A model generated the notes under the pieces. That model saw nothing but the letters and a program-made list of their open reading frames with translations, did no database searches and had not been told where the DNA came from. The position numbers and the translations under genes are program-made. This document shows positions 47,500 to 56,113 of a DNA stretch of 64,000 bases, piece by piece. The stretch is from assembly GCA_021371855.1 (NCBI GenBank), contig JAJFVL010000015.1:35294-99293 (forward strand), read 5' to 3'. Within the stretch, counting starts at the first letter, position 1. The number at the start of each line of letters is the position of its first letter. Source of the DNA: Bacteroidales bacterium. Lineage in GTDB: Bacteria > Bacteroidota > Bacteroidia > Bacteroidales > VadinHA17.

Positions 47500-49301
47500 T
47501 GTTTTTCCTCCTTCCTGATAAATAATTGTTTACAAGCTCCTGTTTCATCATTAAAATACTCAAGAACATATTTAAAAGGTGTATTTTCGCACAAAGTGTT
47601 ATATACGGTGTTGTAAGTTTCCCTGTAAAAGGGACATGGCTTTCCTCCATCTTTCAGGATATATGAAATGGCAGGGCATCCATCCTGGGTAATTTCAACT
47701 GAATTATCATGTACGATGATACTTACAGGCCATTCTTCTTTCTCATAAATATCCTTAAAATATGCTGCAAGTGCCTCTTTATCTCCGGTGTTCAGTTTTT
47801 CATTAAGAGGTTTATAGTAGGCCCGGGAATATTGTCTCAGATAATTTATCAGTGAATCTTTGCCAAAATTATCATAAACATAAGTCATTAAAAGGTTCAG
47901 GGCAACATGGAAATCTCTGTGAAGATATTTGTTCTCCGATGCCTTCCTCTCCATCACCTTAACACTTTGATGAAGCAGATTGTCCAAAACTTTATTTTTG
48001 ACCAGATTTACAAGGATATCACCGGCATTATGTACCAACTGGCTCGACCATGCCGTTCTTACTTCATAGCCTCCCTGTGAAAAGGCTTCTCCTTTGGGTA
48101 TATAACCAGCCTGGCTGTTAGCCAGACCAATTATCATAGTGTTTTTGTATGGTGAAAGTTCCTTGACTTTCAGCCCGAACTCAACATATACTTCTCCGGG
48201 GAATGTCACAAAAGCAAAATTATGGATTGCCATTCCCTGCAGAACCGTCTCACATTCTTTATCGGTTCTCACGAGCATCCCCTTAATCATTTTAGCATAA
48301 GTCTTATCAGGGATACCGTCCAGCATATCTTCAACCAGGTCCTTGTCGCGTTCAAGGACCATGTCAGCCCATTGTTTTTCTTCTTCAGTAATTTTCCGAA
48401 GAGGAAGGGCCACTTTCTCTGAAACGAATCTTATTTTTCCGTCAAGAACCGATGAACTGTTGATAGCTATGCGGACATAAGCCCCAAGTCTTTTACCTAT
48501 TCTTTCTGTTTCTTCGAAGCTTCTCAACTGGTCCGGATCCTGATAATTCAGATGGTTTACGTTACCCTCAGCGCCGTTAGCGAAAAGGGTTATAGCCTGG
48601 TCCCCGTAATTATCTAAAATATATTCATCGAGGTAGTGTATGTAATCTCTGGAAATAAGCCATTTATAGCCGACAAGGATAGCCGGATGAAGGGAAAAGT
48701 TGACAAGCAGGGCAAACAGTTTATTGTTTTTATCCCATGCTGACAATGTAATTAATTCTTTATCAATTGGTCCGGTTGTGCCTGTAATATCTTCTATTTC
48801 GAACTCTTCAAAGTTCATAACTACCGAGCCGTCTTTTTTAATCAGCCTCCTGTTGAAACTAAGATCAGCTACAATCGCCTTTCCTGTTTTTAATATAACC
48901 TCTTCATATTCCTTATCAGCTTTGATCACCCCTTCAACAACCCTGACTGTCATATCATCAAGATATGCATTTACTATATTATCAGTTCCCTCATACATAC
49001 GCATACCTATATCCGGGCCGGAGTGTGTGTGTGTGGCCCACATTACGATATTTGCTGAAGGAATCCCGGAATCTTTTTCTATTCTTTTCTTAATATCTTC
49101 ACAAGTGGTGTATTCTATACCGACAAGATCAAATCCGAGGAGGCAGATTTTTGTGCTGTCATCATTCAGAATCAGAATATTGCAATATAAATCATCATGT
49201 ACACCTCTGGATTTATTATCGAGTCTGATGTTACCTGCCATCGGAGTTCCGGTAGGCGGAGTAATAATTACTCTTCCTTTTGCTGCGCTCAGCTTTTTCA
49301 T
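47496..49301 (-). CDS. Cytoplasmic neutral-ceramidase-family protein with extra C-terminal domain
   Basis: The 601-aa protein starts MKKLSAAKGRVIITPP without a signal peptide. It has the ceramidase zinc motif HTHSGPD (His91, His93), NFSLHPAI, and NGAEGNVNHLN where studied ceramidases have GDVSPN, so the catalytic Ser position is Asn. The domain runs to about residue 425. A further C-terminal domain (about 440-601, with DGCPAISYI, KPCPFY and TLCEN) resembles the 147-aa product encoded next. ATGA overlap implies coupling. Amide hydrolase function is possible but unproven. Confidence 0.8.
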   Translation of the reverse strand: MKKLSAAKGRVIITPPTGTPMAGNIRLDNKSRGVHDDLYCNILILNDDSTKICLLGFDLVGIEYTTCEDIKKRIEKDSGIPSANIVMWATHTHSGPDIGMRMYEGTDNIVNAYLDDMTVRVVEGVIKADKEYEEVILKTGKAIVADLSFNRRLIKKDGSVVMNFEEFEIEDITGTTGPIDKELITLSAWDKNNKLFALLVNFSLHPAILVGYKWLISRDYIHYLDEYILDNYGDQAITLFANGAEGNVNHLNYQDPDQLRSFEETERIGKRLGAYVRIAINSSSVLDGKIRFVSEKVALPLRKITEEEKQWADMVLERDKDLVEDMLDGIPDKTYAKMIKGMLVRTDKECETVLQGMAIHNFAFVTFPGEVYVEFGLKVKELSPYKNTMIIGLANSQAGYIPKGEAFSQGGYEVRTAWSSQLVHNAGDILVNLVKNKVLDNLLHQSVKVMERKASENKYLHRDFHVALNLLMTYVYDNFGKDSLINYLRQYSRAYYKPLNEKLNTGDKEALAAYFKDIYEKEEWPVSIIVHDNSVEITQDGCPAISYILKDGGKPCPFYRETYNTVYNTLCENTPFKYVLEYFNDETGACKQLFIRKEEKQ

Positions 49302-49710
49302 TTTATTATTTATATCAGAAACCTTATTATTTAAAGTAGAAGTTTTGAATTAAGAAACGATACAAATCTATACCACATTGTCTTTAATAAATAATACATT
49401 TCATTTCATTTATAATATTTTTATACAGAATTTTTATTTCTCGTTGAAAGCAGGAACACTTTAGAGTAAAAAAGACAAAAGAAAAAAGGCGAAAGGCAAA
49501 AGTAAATCTTTCTGATTTCCCTTCAGTTTTTGTTTCATGGAATATACGCGAATGAGAAGGAGGGGTACGCTTTTTCTGCTGAAGTTTTAACGAAAGAAGG
49601 GGTGGGTCAAAAGAAGTAAAATTCCAAAGGTGAATCCGCACAGCTCCGTGAAATCAGTGGTGAAAAAGTCAAATGGAGTCCGTTCAAAACATTAACAATA
49701 TGCCATTTAA
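49302..49710. other. 409-bp gap: low-complexity purine-rich sequence
   Basis: The stretch between the ceramidase-like gene and the AraC gene holds an AAAAGACAAAAGAAAAAAGG-type run (about 49467-49503) and no convincing coding region. An 85-codon minus-strand open frame inside is Lys/Ser/Phe-rich and looks like chance. Confidence 0.6.
49363..49370 (-). promoter_or_regulatory. Candidate -7 box for the ceramidase-like gene
   Basis: TAGATTTG on the minus strand matches TAnnTTTG and lies 61 bp upstream of the ATG at 49301. A matching TTTG -33 element is not visible. Confidence 0.35.
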
Positions 49711-50580
49711 TTATTTCTCTATGGACTCGACCTCTTTTATGAAATGAGAAGGAGTTATACCTTTGATTTTCTTAAACTGCCGGTTGAAATTGGAAATATT
49801 TTCAAATCCAGATTCATAAGCTGCTCTTGAAATATTTTGAGAAGAGTCGGTTAATAACTTGCAGGCATATCCGACCCTGATACTCAGAAGATAATCTTTG
49901 AATGTTACCCTGTATGTATTTTTAAAAGCGGTACAGAATGAAGAAGTTGACATATTTGTTATCTCAAGTATGTCTTTGATTTGAATAGGTTTATGGAAGT
50001 TTTGCAGGATAAATTTCAGAGCCTTCTGCATGGGTTCATCTTCATCCAGATAGTTTGATTCCATAAAGGAAGGGCTCGAAAGGACATTAAAATCTTTTGT
50101 GATGGCGAATATTCTGAAAATTGAGAACAGCGACTGAAGTCTGTCAAAATCACTCATCTTAGTCATCTTTGACATGAGTGATATTATTCTTTGCTTGCTG
50201 TTGCCAAAAAACTCATAACCTCTTGAAGCCCCCATCAGAAATTTCTTGAGATTTGCATTTTCAGGAGTTTCAAAAAACTTTTCACCGAGGAAATCCTGCA
50301 GGAATTGGACAACCAGCCCCTCTCCTTTAAAACCAGAATTACCACTGAAATATTCAGGATCGCAAAGCCATTCATGGGGAGTATAGGGTCCAAGAAGAAC
50401 AAGATCATTCTCCTCAAACCGGTTTATATTGTCTCCAACCATTCGTTTTCCCCGGCCTTTTGTAATCAGGACCAGCTCATATTCAGGATGATGATGCCAT
50501 TGAGAAAACGGATTAGATTCTTTATAGAATATGAATGATTTATCAGGTTCCTGAAGAAGTCGTATGTTGGCAATTTTCAT
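49711..50580 (-). CDS. AraC-family transcriptional regulator
   Basis: The 289-aa protein has an N-terminal cupin-type sensor (about 20-110, QWHHHPEYELVLITKGRG) and a C-terminal double helix-turn-helix (about 190-289, with MSTSSFCTAFKNTYRVTFKDY and the second HTH AAYESGFENISNFNRQFKKIKGITP). It is divergent from the following susC and probably activates it, perhaps with a sugar as effector. Confidence 0.93.
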   Translation of the reverse strand: MKIANIRLLQEPDKSFIFYKESNPFSQWHHHPEYELVLITKGRGKRMVGDNINRFEENDLVLLGPYTPHEWLCDPEYFSGNSGFKGEGLVVQFLQDFLGEKFFETPENANLKKFLMGASRGYEFFGNSKQRIISLMSKMTKMSDFDRLQSLFSIFRIFAITKDFNVLSSPSFMESNYLDEDEPMQKALKFILQNFHKPIQIKDILEITNMSTSSFCTAFKNTYRVTFKDYLLSIRVGYACKLLTDSSQNISRAAYESGFENISNFNRQFKKIKGITPSHFIKEVESIEK

Positions 50581-50870
50581 GGGCTATATATTATATGGTA
50601 CTAAATTATCAAAAGTGTTTGAAATTTATAAGATTTCTCTTTGAAAATTGATAAAAAATACTAGGAATTCAAAGATTAGTATTATGTATCTGCTGTTGAA
50701 GTTGTTTAATTTTATAGTCGTTGATTAAAGAAAATATTTTCTGTTGTCACTATTAATTAACTTTCTTCAACAGCAATATAATTAATGGCAGATTCGATCA
50801 ATGCCATAAACAACATTATGGATACAAAATCTTTTAATCCTATATCTATCAACCCAAAATCTATTAATCT
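50581..50870. promoter_or_regulatory. 290-bp divergent control region between AraC and susC
   Basis: The region is AT-rich and carries the inverted repeat ATGGC...GCCAT (50786-50808), and TATCTATC/AATCTATT near-repeats just before the susC start. No full TTTG/TAnnTTTG promoter was found on either strand. The inverted repeat is a candidate AraC-family binding site; this is inferred from position only. Confidence 0.4.
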
Positions 50871-53800
50871 ATGAAAAGACAAAAATTGTTGAGAAACCAT
50901 AATCATTCGGCTTTATCAGGTGCGGGAAGGTTTCTTCTTGCCCTGATGTTTCTTATTGTTAGTACCGGTTGGGGCTTAGCGCAGAAAACTATAACAGGTA
51001 CTGTAACCGGAACGGATAAAACTCCATTGCCTGGAGTTTCCCTGTCAGTTGTAGGAACAACTACCGGGACCATTACTGATATTAATGGCAAGTATTCACT
51101 CTCAGTCCCATCAGATGCTAAAACCATTCTCTTTACATTTGTGGGAATGGAACCGAAGGAGGTCTCTATCGGTACGGGACTTGTCTACGATGTTACTCTG
51201 AACGAAAGCCTTGTGGGACTAAATGAAGTAGTTGTTGTTGGTTACGGAACTCAGAAGAAGATTAATCTGACTGGTGCGGTTGACCAAATTGGAAGTAAAG
51301 CTCTTAAAGACGTTTCGGTGTCAAATGTAAGTCGTGCATTACAGGGAGTTATCCCAAATTTAAATATAAAAATAAGTGATGGAAGACCTACCTCAAATCC
51401 GAGTTATAATATCCGGGGATTAACTTCCATAGGCGCTGGTGGATCTGCATTGGTTCTCATTGATGGAGTGGAAGGTGATCCTTATAATTTGAATCCAAAA
51501 GATATAGAAAGCGTTTCAGTTCTTAAAGATGCAGCCTCATCTGCTATATACGGTGCCAGGGGGGCATTTGGTGTAGTTCTGATCACGACAAAAACACCGC
51601 AAAAGGGAAAACCGACAATTAATTTTTCGTCAAGTTATTCAGCAAACTATAGAACTGTAACTCCTGATATTGTTACAGATGCATATACGTATGCAAAAAT
51701 GTATAACGAAACCTATAATGCCTGGTATGATTATACAAAACCGCCAACCACTATTGGGTCCTCAGGTTTGAATTTTTCACAGGATTATCTTGCAGCAATA
51801 AAATACCGCTCTGAACATCCTGGAGAACTCCCTGAAGTTGATATAGATCCGGCGACCGGAGAGTATGTTTACTATGGGAATACAGATTGGTATAATAAAT
51901 TATATGTTAATAATACACCCGCGATAGATAATTCTTTGATTATAAGTGGGGGTAGTGATAAAATTGATTACAGCATTTCAGGGCGATATTTTTCACAAGA
52001 TGGTTTGTATAAGATAAGATCAGATAATTACGGTAAGTATGATATGCGGTTTAAAGGAAGTATTAAGGTCACGGATTGGCTTAAGTTTACAAATAATATA
52101 AATTATTCAGGTTACAAATATTCTGATCCTTTTGCAGGGACAAATATTTGGTCATTAATGAATACTTCAGGATTGTCAACTCCCATGGCTGTAATGTTCA
52201 ATCCTGATGGATCTTTAACCAAAACTGCTGCCGGGGGAGTCGGCTTGTTATACGGGAAAAGCTATACAACTACCCAACAAAATCTTGTACAACCTTCTGT
52301 TGGTTTCGAGTTGTCTGTTATTAAGAATGTCCTTAATATCAAGGGAGATTTCACATATAGGAATTCCAATTACAATTATGATAGAAAATCTGTTCCCGTG
52401 CCATATAGTGTTAAACCTAATATTATTACTTCCGTTGGTACTACCAGTTTAGGTAATACTAAAGGGACAACCAATTATTATGCCTATAATCTTTATATGG
52501 ATTATACACATAGTTTTGGGCAACATAATTTCAAGATCTTATTAGGTGATAATATAGAAATGTATAAATATAAAAGTATCGCTGTTTCCCGAAACGGCCT
52601 GATAATTGAAGATCTTTCAGATTTTAATGTGACTACCGGAGACGTTTACAGTATTACCGGAGGAGGAAACGAATGGTCGACTACAGGTCTTTTTTCACGA
52701 ATTAATTATGATTTTAAACAAAAGTATTTAGTTGAAATAGATGGTCGTTACGATGGATCATCTAAATTCCCAAGTTCTGAGCGATTTGGATTCTTTCCTT
52801 CAATTTCAGTTGGATGGAGGATTAACGAGGAGAGTTTCTTAAAAGATATTACCAGTAACTGGCTTGACAACTTGAAGTTGAGGACCTCTTATGGTTCCCT
52901 GGGAAATGGTGAGATAAGCCCATATTTATATGTTGAACAGATTAAAGCTACCAAGTCTTCAAGAATTCTAAATGGGCAACTTCCATATTATACAACAAAT
53001 CCTTCAGTTTTACCTGATAATTTTACATGGGAAACATCAACAACAATGGATTTCGGTTTAGATATTGATCTATTTAAAAGTAAATTAAGTGGTTCTTTTG
53101 ATTGGTATAAAAGAACTACTACAGACATGATAACTGCCGGACCAACTTTGCCTGTTGTTTTTGGTGCTACAATTCCTAAAGGAAATTATGCAGATTTAGA
53201 AACCAAAGGTTTCGAACTATCTTTAAGATGGAATGATCAAATTAATACCAGGAAGCCGATATATTTTGGAGTCCGTGTAACATTAGCAGATAACATATCA
53301 TATATTACAAAATATAATAATCCTACCGGACTTTTGGTTGCTGATCCAAATTACTTTACAGTTGGTTATTATCAAGGGATGCGCGTTGGTGATATTTGGG
53401 GATATGAAACAGAAGGTTTATTTACATCAGAAGAAGATGTTACCACCCATGCAAACCAAAGTGCTGTAATGAGTTCTAATTTATCAAAAGCATTGCCTGG
53501 GGATGTAAAATTTAAGGATCTTAATAATGACGGAAAAATAAATAAAGGTTCCTATACATTATCTGATCATGGTGATTGGACTATAATTGGAAATACAACA
53601 CCACGTTACAGTTACGGTGTTACAATTGATTGTAATTGGAACAATTTTTCAATCTCAACTTTTTTTCAGGGTGTTGGCAAAATGGACTGGTATCCTCCAT
53701 ATGGATCAACTGAATTTTGGGGACAATATACAGTCTGGTATGCTAGTATTCCAAAGCATACATTGAAAAATGCATATACTTTGGACAATCCGGACCCTAA

Positions 53801-54113
53801 CTCTTATTGGCCCAGATATAAGGCACCATCACCATACGGTGAGCGTGGATTACAAGCACAGACCCGTTATCTTCAGAATGCTAGTTATATACGCCTTAAA
53901 GATTTGACTATTTCATATTCATTACCTCAAAAAATTGTCGAGAGGATAAAGCTTACGAACGTGCGGTTTTTCTTTACAGGACAAAATATTTGGACTTATT
54001 CACCAATTTATAAAATTACAAAAGATGTTGATCCTGAAGCAATAACAGTAGGACAAGGGAATCAATATCCAATCCTTAAGACTTATACTTTGGGTGTTGA
54101 TCTATTGTTTTAA
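50871..54113 (+). CDS. SusC/RagA-family TonB-linked outer-membrane receptor
   Basis: The 1080-aa protein has an N-terminal signal region (about 1-38), a CarboxypepD_reg-like domain (about 40-118, TGTVTGTDKTPLPGVSLSVVGTT), VVVVGYG (about 122-128), plug (about 130-240, SSAIYGARGAFGVVLITTK) and the C-terminal barrel (ending TYTLGVDLLF). It pairs with the susD-like gene 29 bp downstream and imports oligosaccharides of unknown kind. A different homologue occurs at 23059. Confidence 0.95.
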   Translation: MKRQKLLRNHNHSALSGAGRFLLALMFLIVSTGWGLAQKTITGTVTGTDKTPLPGVSLSVVGTTTGTITDINGKYSLSVPSDAKTILFTFVGMEPKEVSIGTGLVYDVTLNESLVGLNEVVVVGYGTQKKINLTGAVDQIGSKALKDVSVSNVSRALQGVIPNLNIKISDGRPTSNPSYNIRGLTSIGAGGSALVLIDGVEGDPYNLNPKDIESVSVLKDAASSAIYGARGAFGVVLITTKTPQKGKPTINFSSSYSANYRTVTPDIVTDAYTYAKMYNETYNAWYDYTKPPTTIGSSGLNFSQDYLAAIKYRSEHPGELPEVDIDPATGEYVYYGNTDWYNKLYVNNTPAIDNSLIISGGSDKIDYSISGRYFSQDGLYKIRSDNYGKYDMRFKGSIKVTDWLKFTNNINYSGYKYSDPFAGTNIWSLMNTSGLSTPMAVMFNPDGSLTKTAAGGVGLLYGKSYTTTQQNLVQPSVGFELSVIKNVLNIKGDFTYRNSNYNYDRKSVPVPYSVKPNIITSVGTTSLGNTKGTTNYYAYNLYMDYTHSFGQHNFKILLGDNIEMYKYKSIAVSRNGLIIEDLSDFNVTTGDVYSITGGGNEWSTTGLFSRINYDFKQKYLVEIDGRYDGSSKFPSSERFGFFPSISVGWRINEESFLKDITSNWLDNLKLRTSYGSLGNGEISPYLYVEQIKATKSSRILNGQLPYYTTNPSVLPDNFTWETSTTMDFGLDIDLFKSKLSGSFDWYKRTTTDMITAGPTLPVVFGATIPKGNYADLETKGFELSLRWNDQINTRKPIYFGVRVTLADNISYITKYNNPTGLLVADPNYFTVGYYQGMRVGDIWGYETEGLFTSEEDVTTHANQSAVMSSNLSKALPGDVKFKDLNNDGKINKGSYTLSDHGDWTIIGNTTPRYSYGVTIDCNWNNFSISTFFQGVGKMDWYPPYGSTEFWGQYTVWYASIPKHTLKNAYTLDNPDPNSYWPRYKAPSPYGERGLQAQTRYLQNASYIRLKDLTISYSLPQKIVERIKLTNVRFFFTGQNIWTYSPIYKITKDVDPEAITVGQGNQYPILKTYTLGVDLLF

Positions 54114-54142
54114 TCTCAAATCTAAACTTTAAATTGATTAAC

Positions 54143-55921
54143 ATGAAAAAATATTTAATAATATCTGCAATGATGCTTGTATTGGCAAGCTCATGCGAAA
54201 AATTTCTGGATAAAAGTCCTCTTGACAGCCTTACTGCTGAACAAGCATTTGCTGATGAGTCTAGTCTGCAAAGGTATATTTATTCATTGTATCAAAATAA
54301 TATTCCTACTGCATTGCAAATATATGGGAATGCCGGTGTCTATGAGCAAATGTTTGTAATTGGAGATAATATAAGTGATATAACTGCTTCAAACATTATG
54401 AATGTTTTTATTATAGAAGGGGGTTGGAACAGTAATAAGGAATTGTGGTGGACATGGACTGAACTTCGAAGGATAAACTATTTCCTTGTAAATTATCAAA
54501 ATGCCAATGCAACACAAGCGAAGAAAAACCATTATGCAGGAATTGCACGGTTTTTTAGAGCATGGTTTTACTTTGACAAAGTAAAAAGATATGGTGATGT
54601 TCCATGGTATAATAAACCATTAGGGTCACAAGATCCGGACCTATATAAAGCAAGAGATCCAAGAACTCTGGTAATGGATTCAGTGTTGGCAGACATCAAT
54701 TTTGCTGTCAAAAATATTGAAGATACTAAAGATAATTCATGTTCATTAGTAACTAAATGGGTTGCACTGGCATTAAAATCACGGATTTGTCTTTTTGAAG
54801 GCACTTTCAGAAAGTACCATACGGAACTTGGATTGTCAAATACTGCTAACAGCTGGCTTCAGAATGCTTCTGATGCAGCGAATGAAATTATGACAAGTGG
54901 TAAATACAAACTTTATTCAACAAACACACCAGATAAAGATTATCGGGCATTGTTCATAAACGAAAGCCCTAAAAGTGATGAAATAATTCTGGCAGCTGTT
55001 TATAATAATACCTTAGAGAAATGGCATGGAGCTACTAGTTTCTTTTCCAATTTTGGAAAATATCAAGAATCTTTTACAAAACGATTTGTAAATACATATC
55101 TGAATATTGATGGAAGCCGGTTCACAGACGCAGCAGGATATGATACAGTACAATTTCAGCGCGAGGTGAAAAACCGAGATAAGAGGTTGGCTCAAACAAT
55201 TCGTACTCCATTTTATAAACGTTCTGATGGTACTGTGCCTTCGCCCTATTTGGCCTCAGCACTTAGCGGTTACCAGATATTAAAATTTTCACTTGATGAT
55301 CCGTATTATGATCAGATTGATCGCTGTTCTAATGCTATTCCATTGATACGTTATGCAGAAGTACTTTTAAACTATGCTGAAGCTAAAGCTGAATTAGGTA
55401 GTTTCACAGAAACAGAATGGAATGCGACTATAGGATTGTTGAGAAAGCGTGCTGGTATAACAAACACAGCAATGCCTGCAACATTAGACACTTATATGAC
55501 AAATAATTTTTATGAAGACTTAAATTCAATTCCTATTGTGGAAATAAGGAGAGAGAGAGCAGTTGAATTAGCTGCTGAAGCCTTTAGAATGGATGATTTG
55601 AAACGTTGGAAGAAGGGTTCATTGTTGGAAATAGTACAGGATGGAATATATTGTACAGGATTAAATGAATTACAAGATTTAAATGGTGATGGGAAACCCG
55701 ATGTTTCTTTTGTTACAGTTAAACCAAGTACACCTGTTACAGGTGTTTATTATTGTATCGTTGACAATAATTCTGTTAAACTATCAGAAGGTAATAAAGG
55801 CAGACTTTTGTTACAGTGTAATATCGTGAAAAAATTTAAAGATTCCAGATATTATGCTCCCATCCCTCACAATGAACTATTAATTAATCCAAATCTTATT
55901 CAAACTGAAGGATGGGATTAA
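54143..55921 (+). CDS. SusD/RagB-family glycan-binding lipoprotein
   Basis: The 592-aa lipoprotein starts at MKKYLIISAMMLVLASSC, with lipidated Cys18; the upstream in-frame ATG at 54134 adds only three residues. SusD features are FFRAWFYFDKVKRYGDVPWY and the C-terminal IRRERAVELAAEAFRMDDLKRWK. It follows susC directly and is separated from the next gene by a long hairpin. Confidence 0.94.
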   Translation: MKKYLIISAMMLVLASSCEKFLDKSPLDSLTAEQAFADESSLQRYIYSLYQNNIPTALQIYGNAGVYEQMFVIGDNISDITASNIMNVFIIEGGWNSNKELWWTWTELRRINYFLVNYQNANATQAKKNHYAGIARFFRAWFYFDKVKRYGDVPWYNKPLGSQDPDLYKARDPRTLVMDSVLADINFAVKNIEDTKDNSCSLVTKWVALALKSRICLFEGTFRKYHTELGLSNTANSWLQNASDAANEIMTSGKYKLYSTNTPDKDYRALFINESPKSDEIILAAVYNNTLEKWHGATSFFSNFGKYQESFTKRFVNTYLNIDGSRFTDAAGYDTVQFQREVKNRDKRLAQTIRTPFYKRSDGTVPSPYLASALSGYQILKFSLDDPYYDQIDRCSNAIPLIRYAEVLLNYAEAKAELGSFTETEWNATIGLLRKRAGITNTAMPATLDTYMTNNFYEDLNSIPIVEIRRERAVELAAEAFRMDDLKRWKKGSLLEIVQDGIYCTGLNELQDLNGDGKPDVSFVTVKPSTPVTGVYYCIVDNNSVKLSEGNKGRLLLQCNIVKKFKDSRYYAPIPHNELLINPNLIQTEGWD

Positions 55922-55955
55922 CCCTAAAAAAATAAACGAAGAAGGTAAGTTGTTT

Positions 55956-56017
55956 TTAATCATTTATATTCAAGGTCCCCGCCAGTTGTGGCGGGGTTGA
56001 CCTTTGAACATGATTAA
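55956..56017 (+). promoter_or_regulatory. Large intercistronic hairpin after susD
   Basis: TTAATCAT pairs with ATGATTAA at the base, TTCAAGGT with ACCTTTGAA, and the tip CCCCGCCA/TGGCGGGG closes a 4-nt loop. No T-run follows directly, so it is more likely an RNA stability or attenuation element that separates susCD from the enzyme genes. Confidence 0.6.
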
Positions 56018-56113
56018 TAAAAGATTTGGATTTTTTTACATTTCTTATCGGCCATTTGGCTTAATATTATTCATTTTTATTATAAAATGCTTAATAATTG
56101 TAATGGTAAAACA

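Noticed and set aside
48700..49353. 217-codon plus-strand open frame opposite the second ceramidase-like gene
   Set aside because: Antisense shadow of a gene with intact metal motifs; composition is Ser/Ile-rich and not protein-like.
49384..49641. 85-codon minus-strand open frame in the gap before the ceramidase-like gene
   Set aside because: Low-complexity Lys/Phe/Ser-rich, no start context and no recognisable fold; lies in purine-rich repeats.
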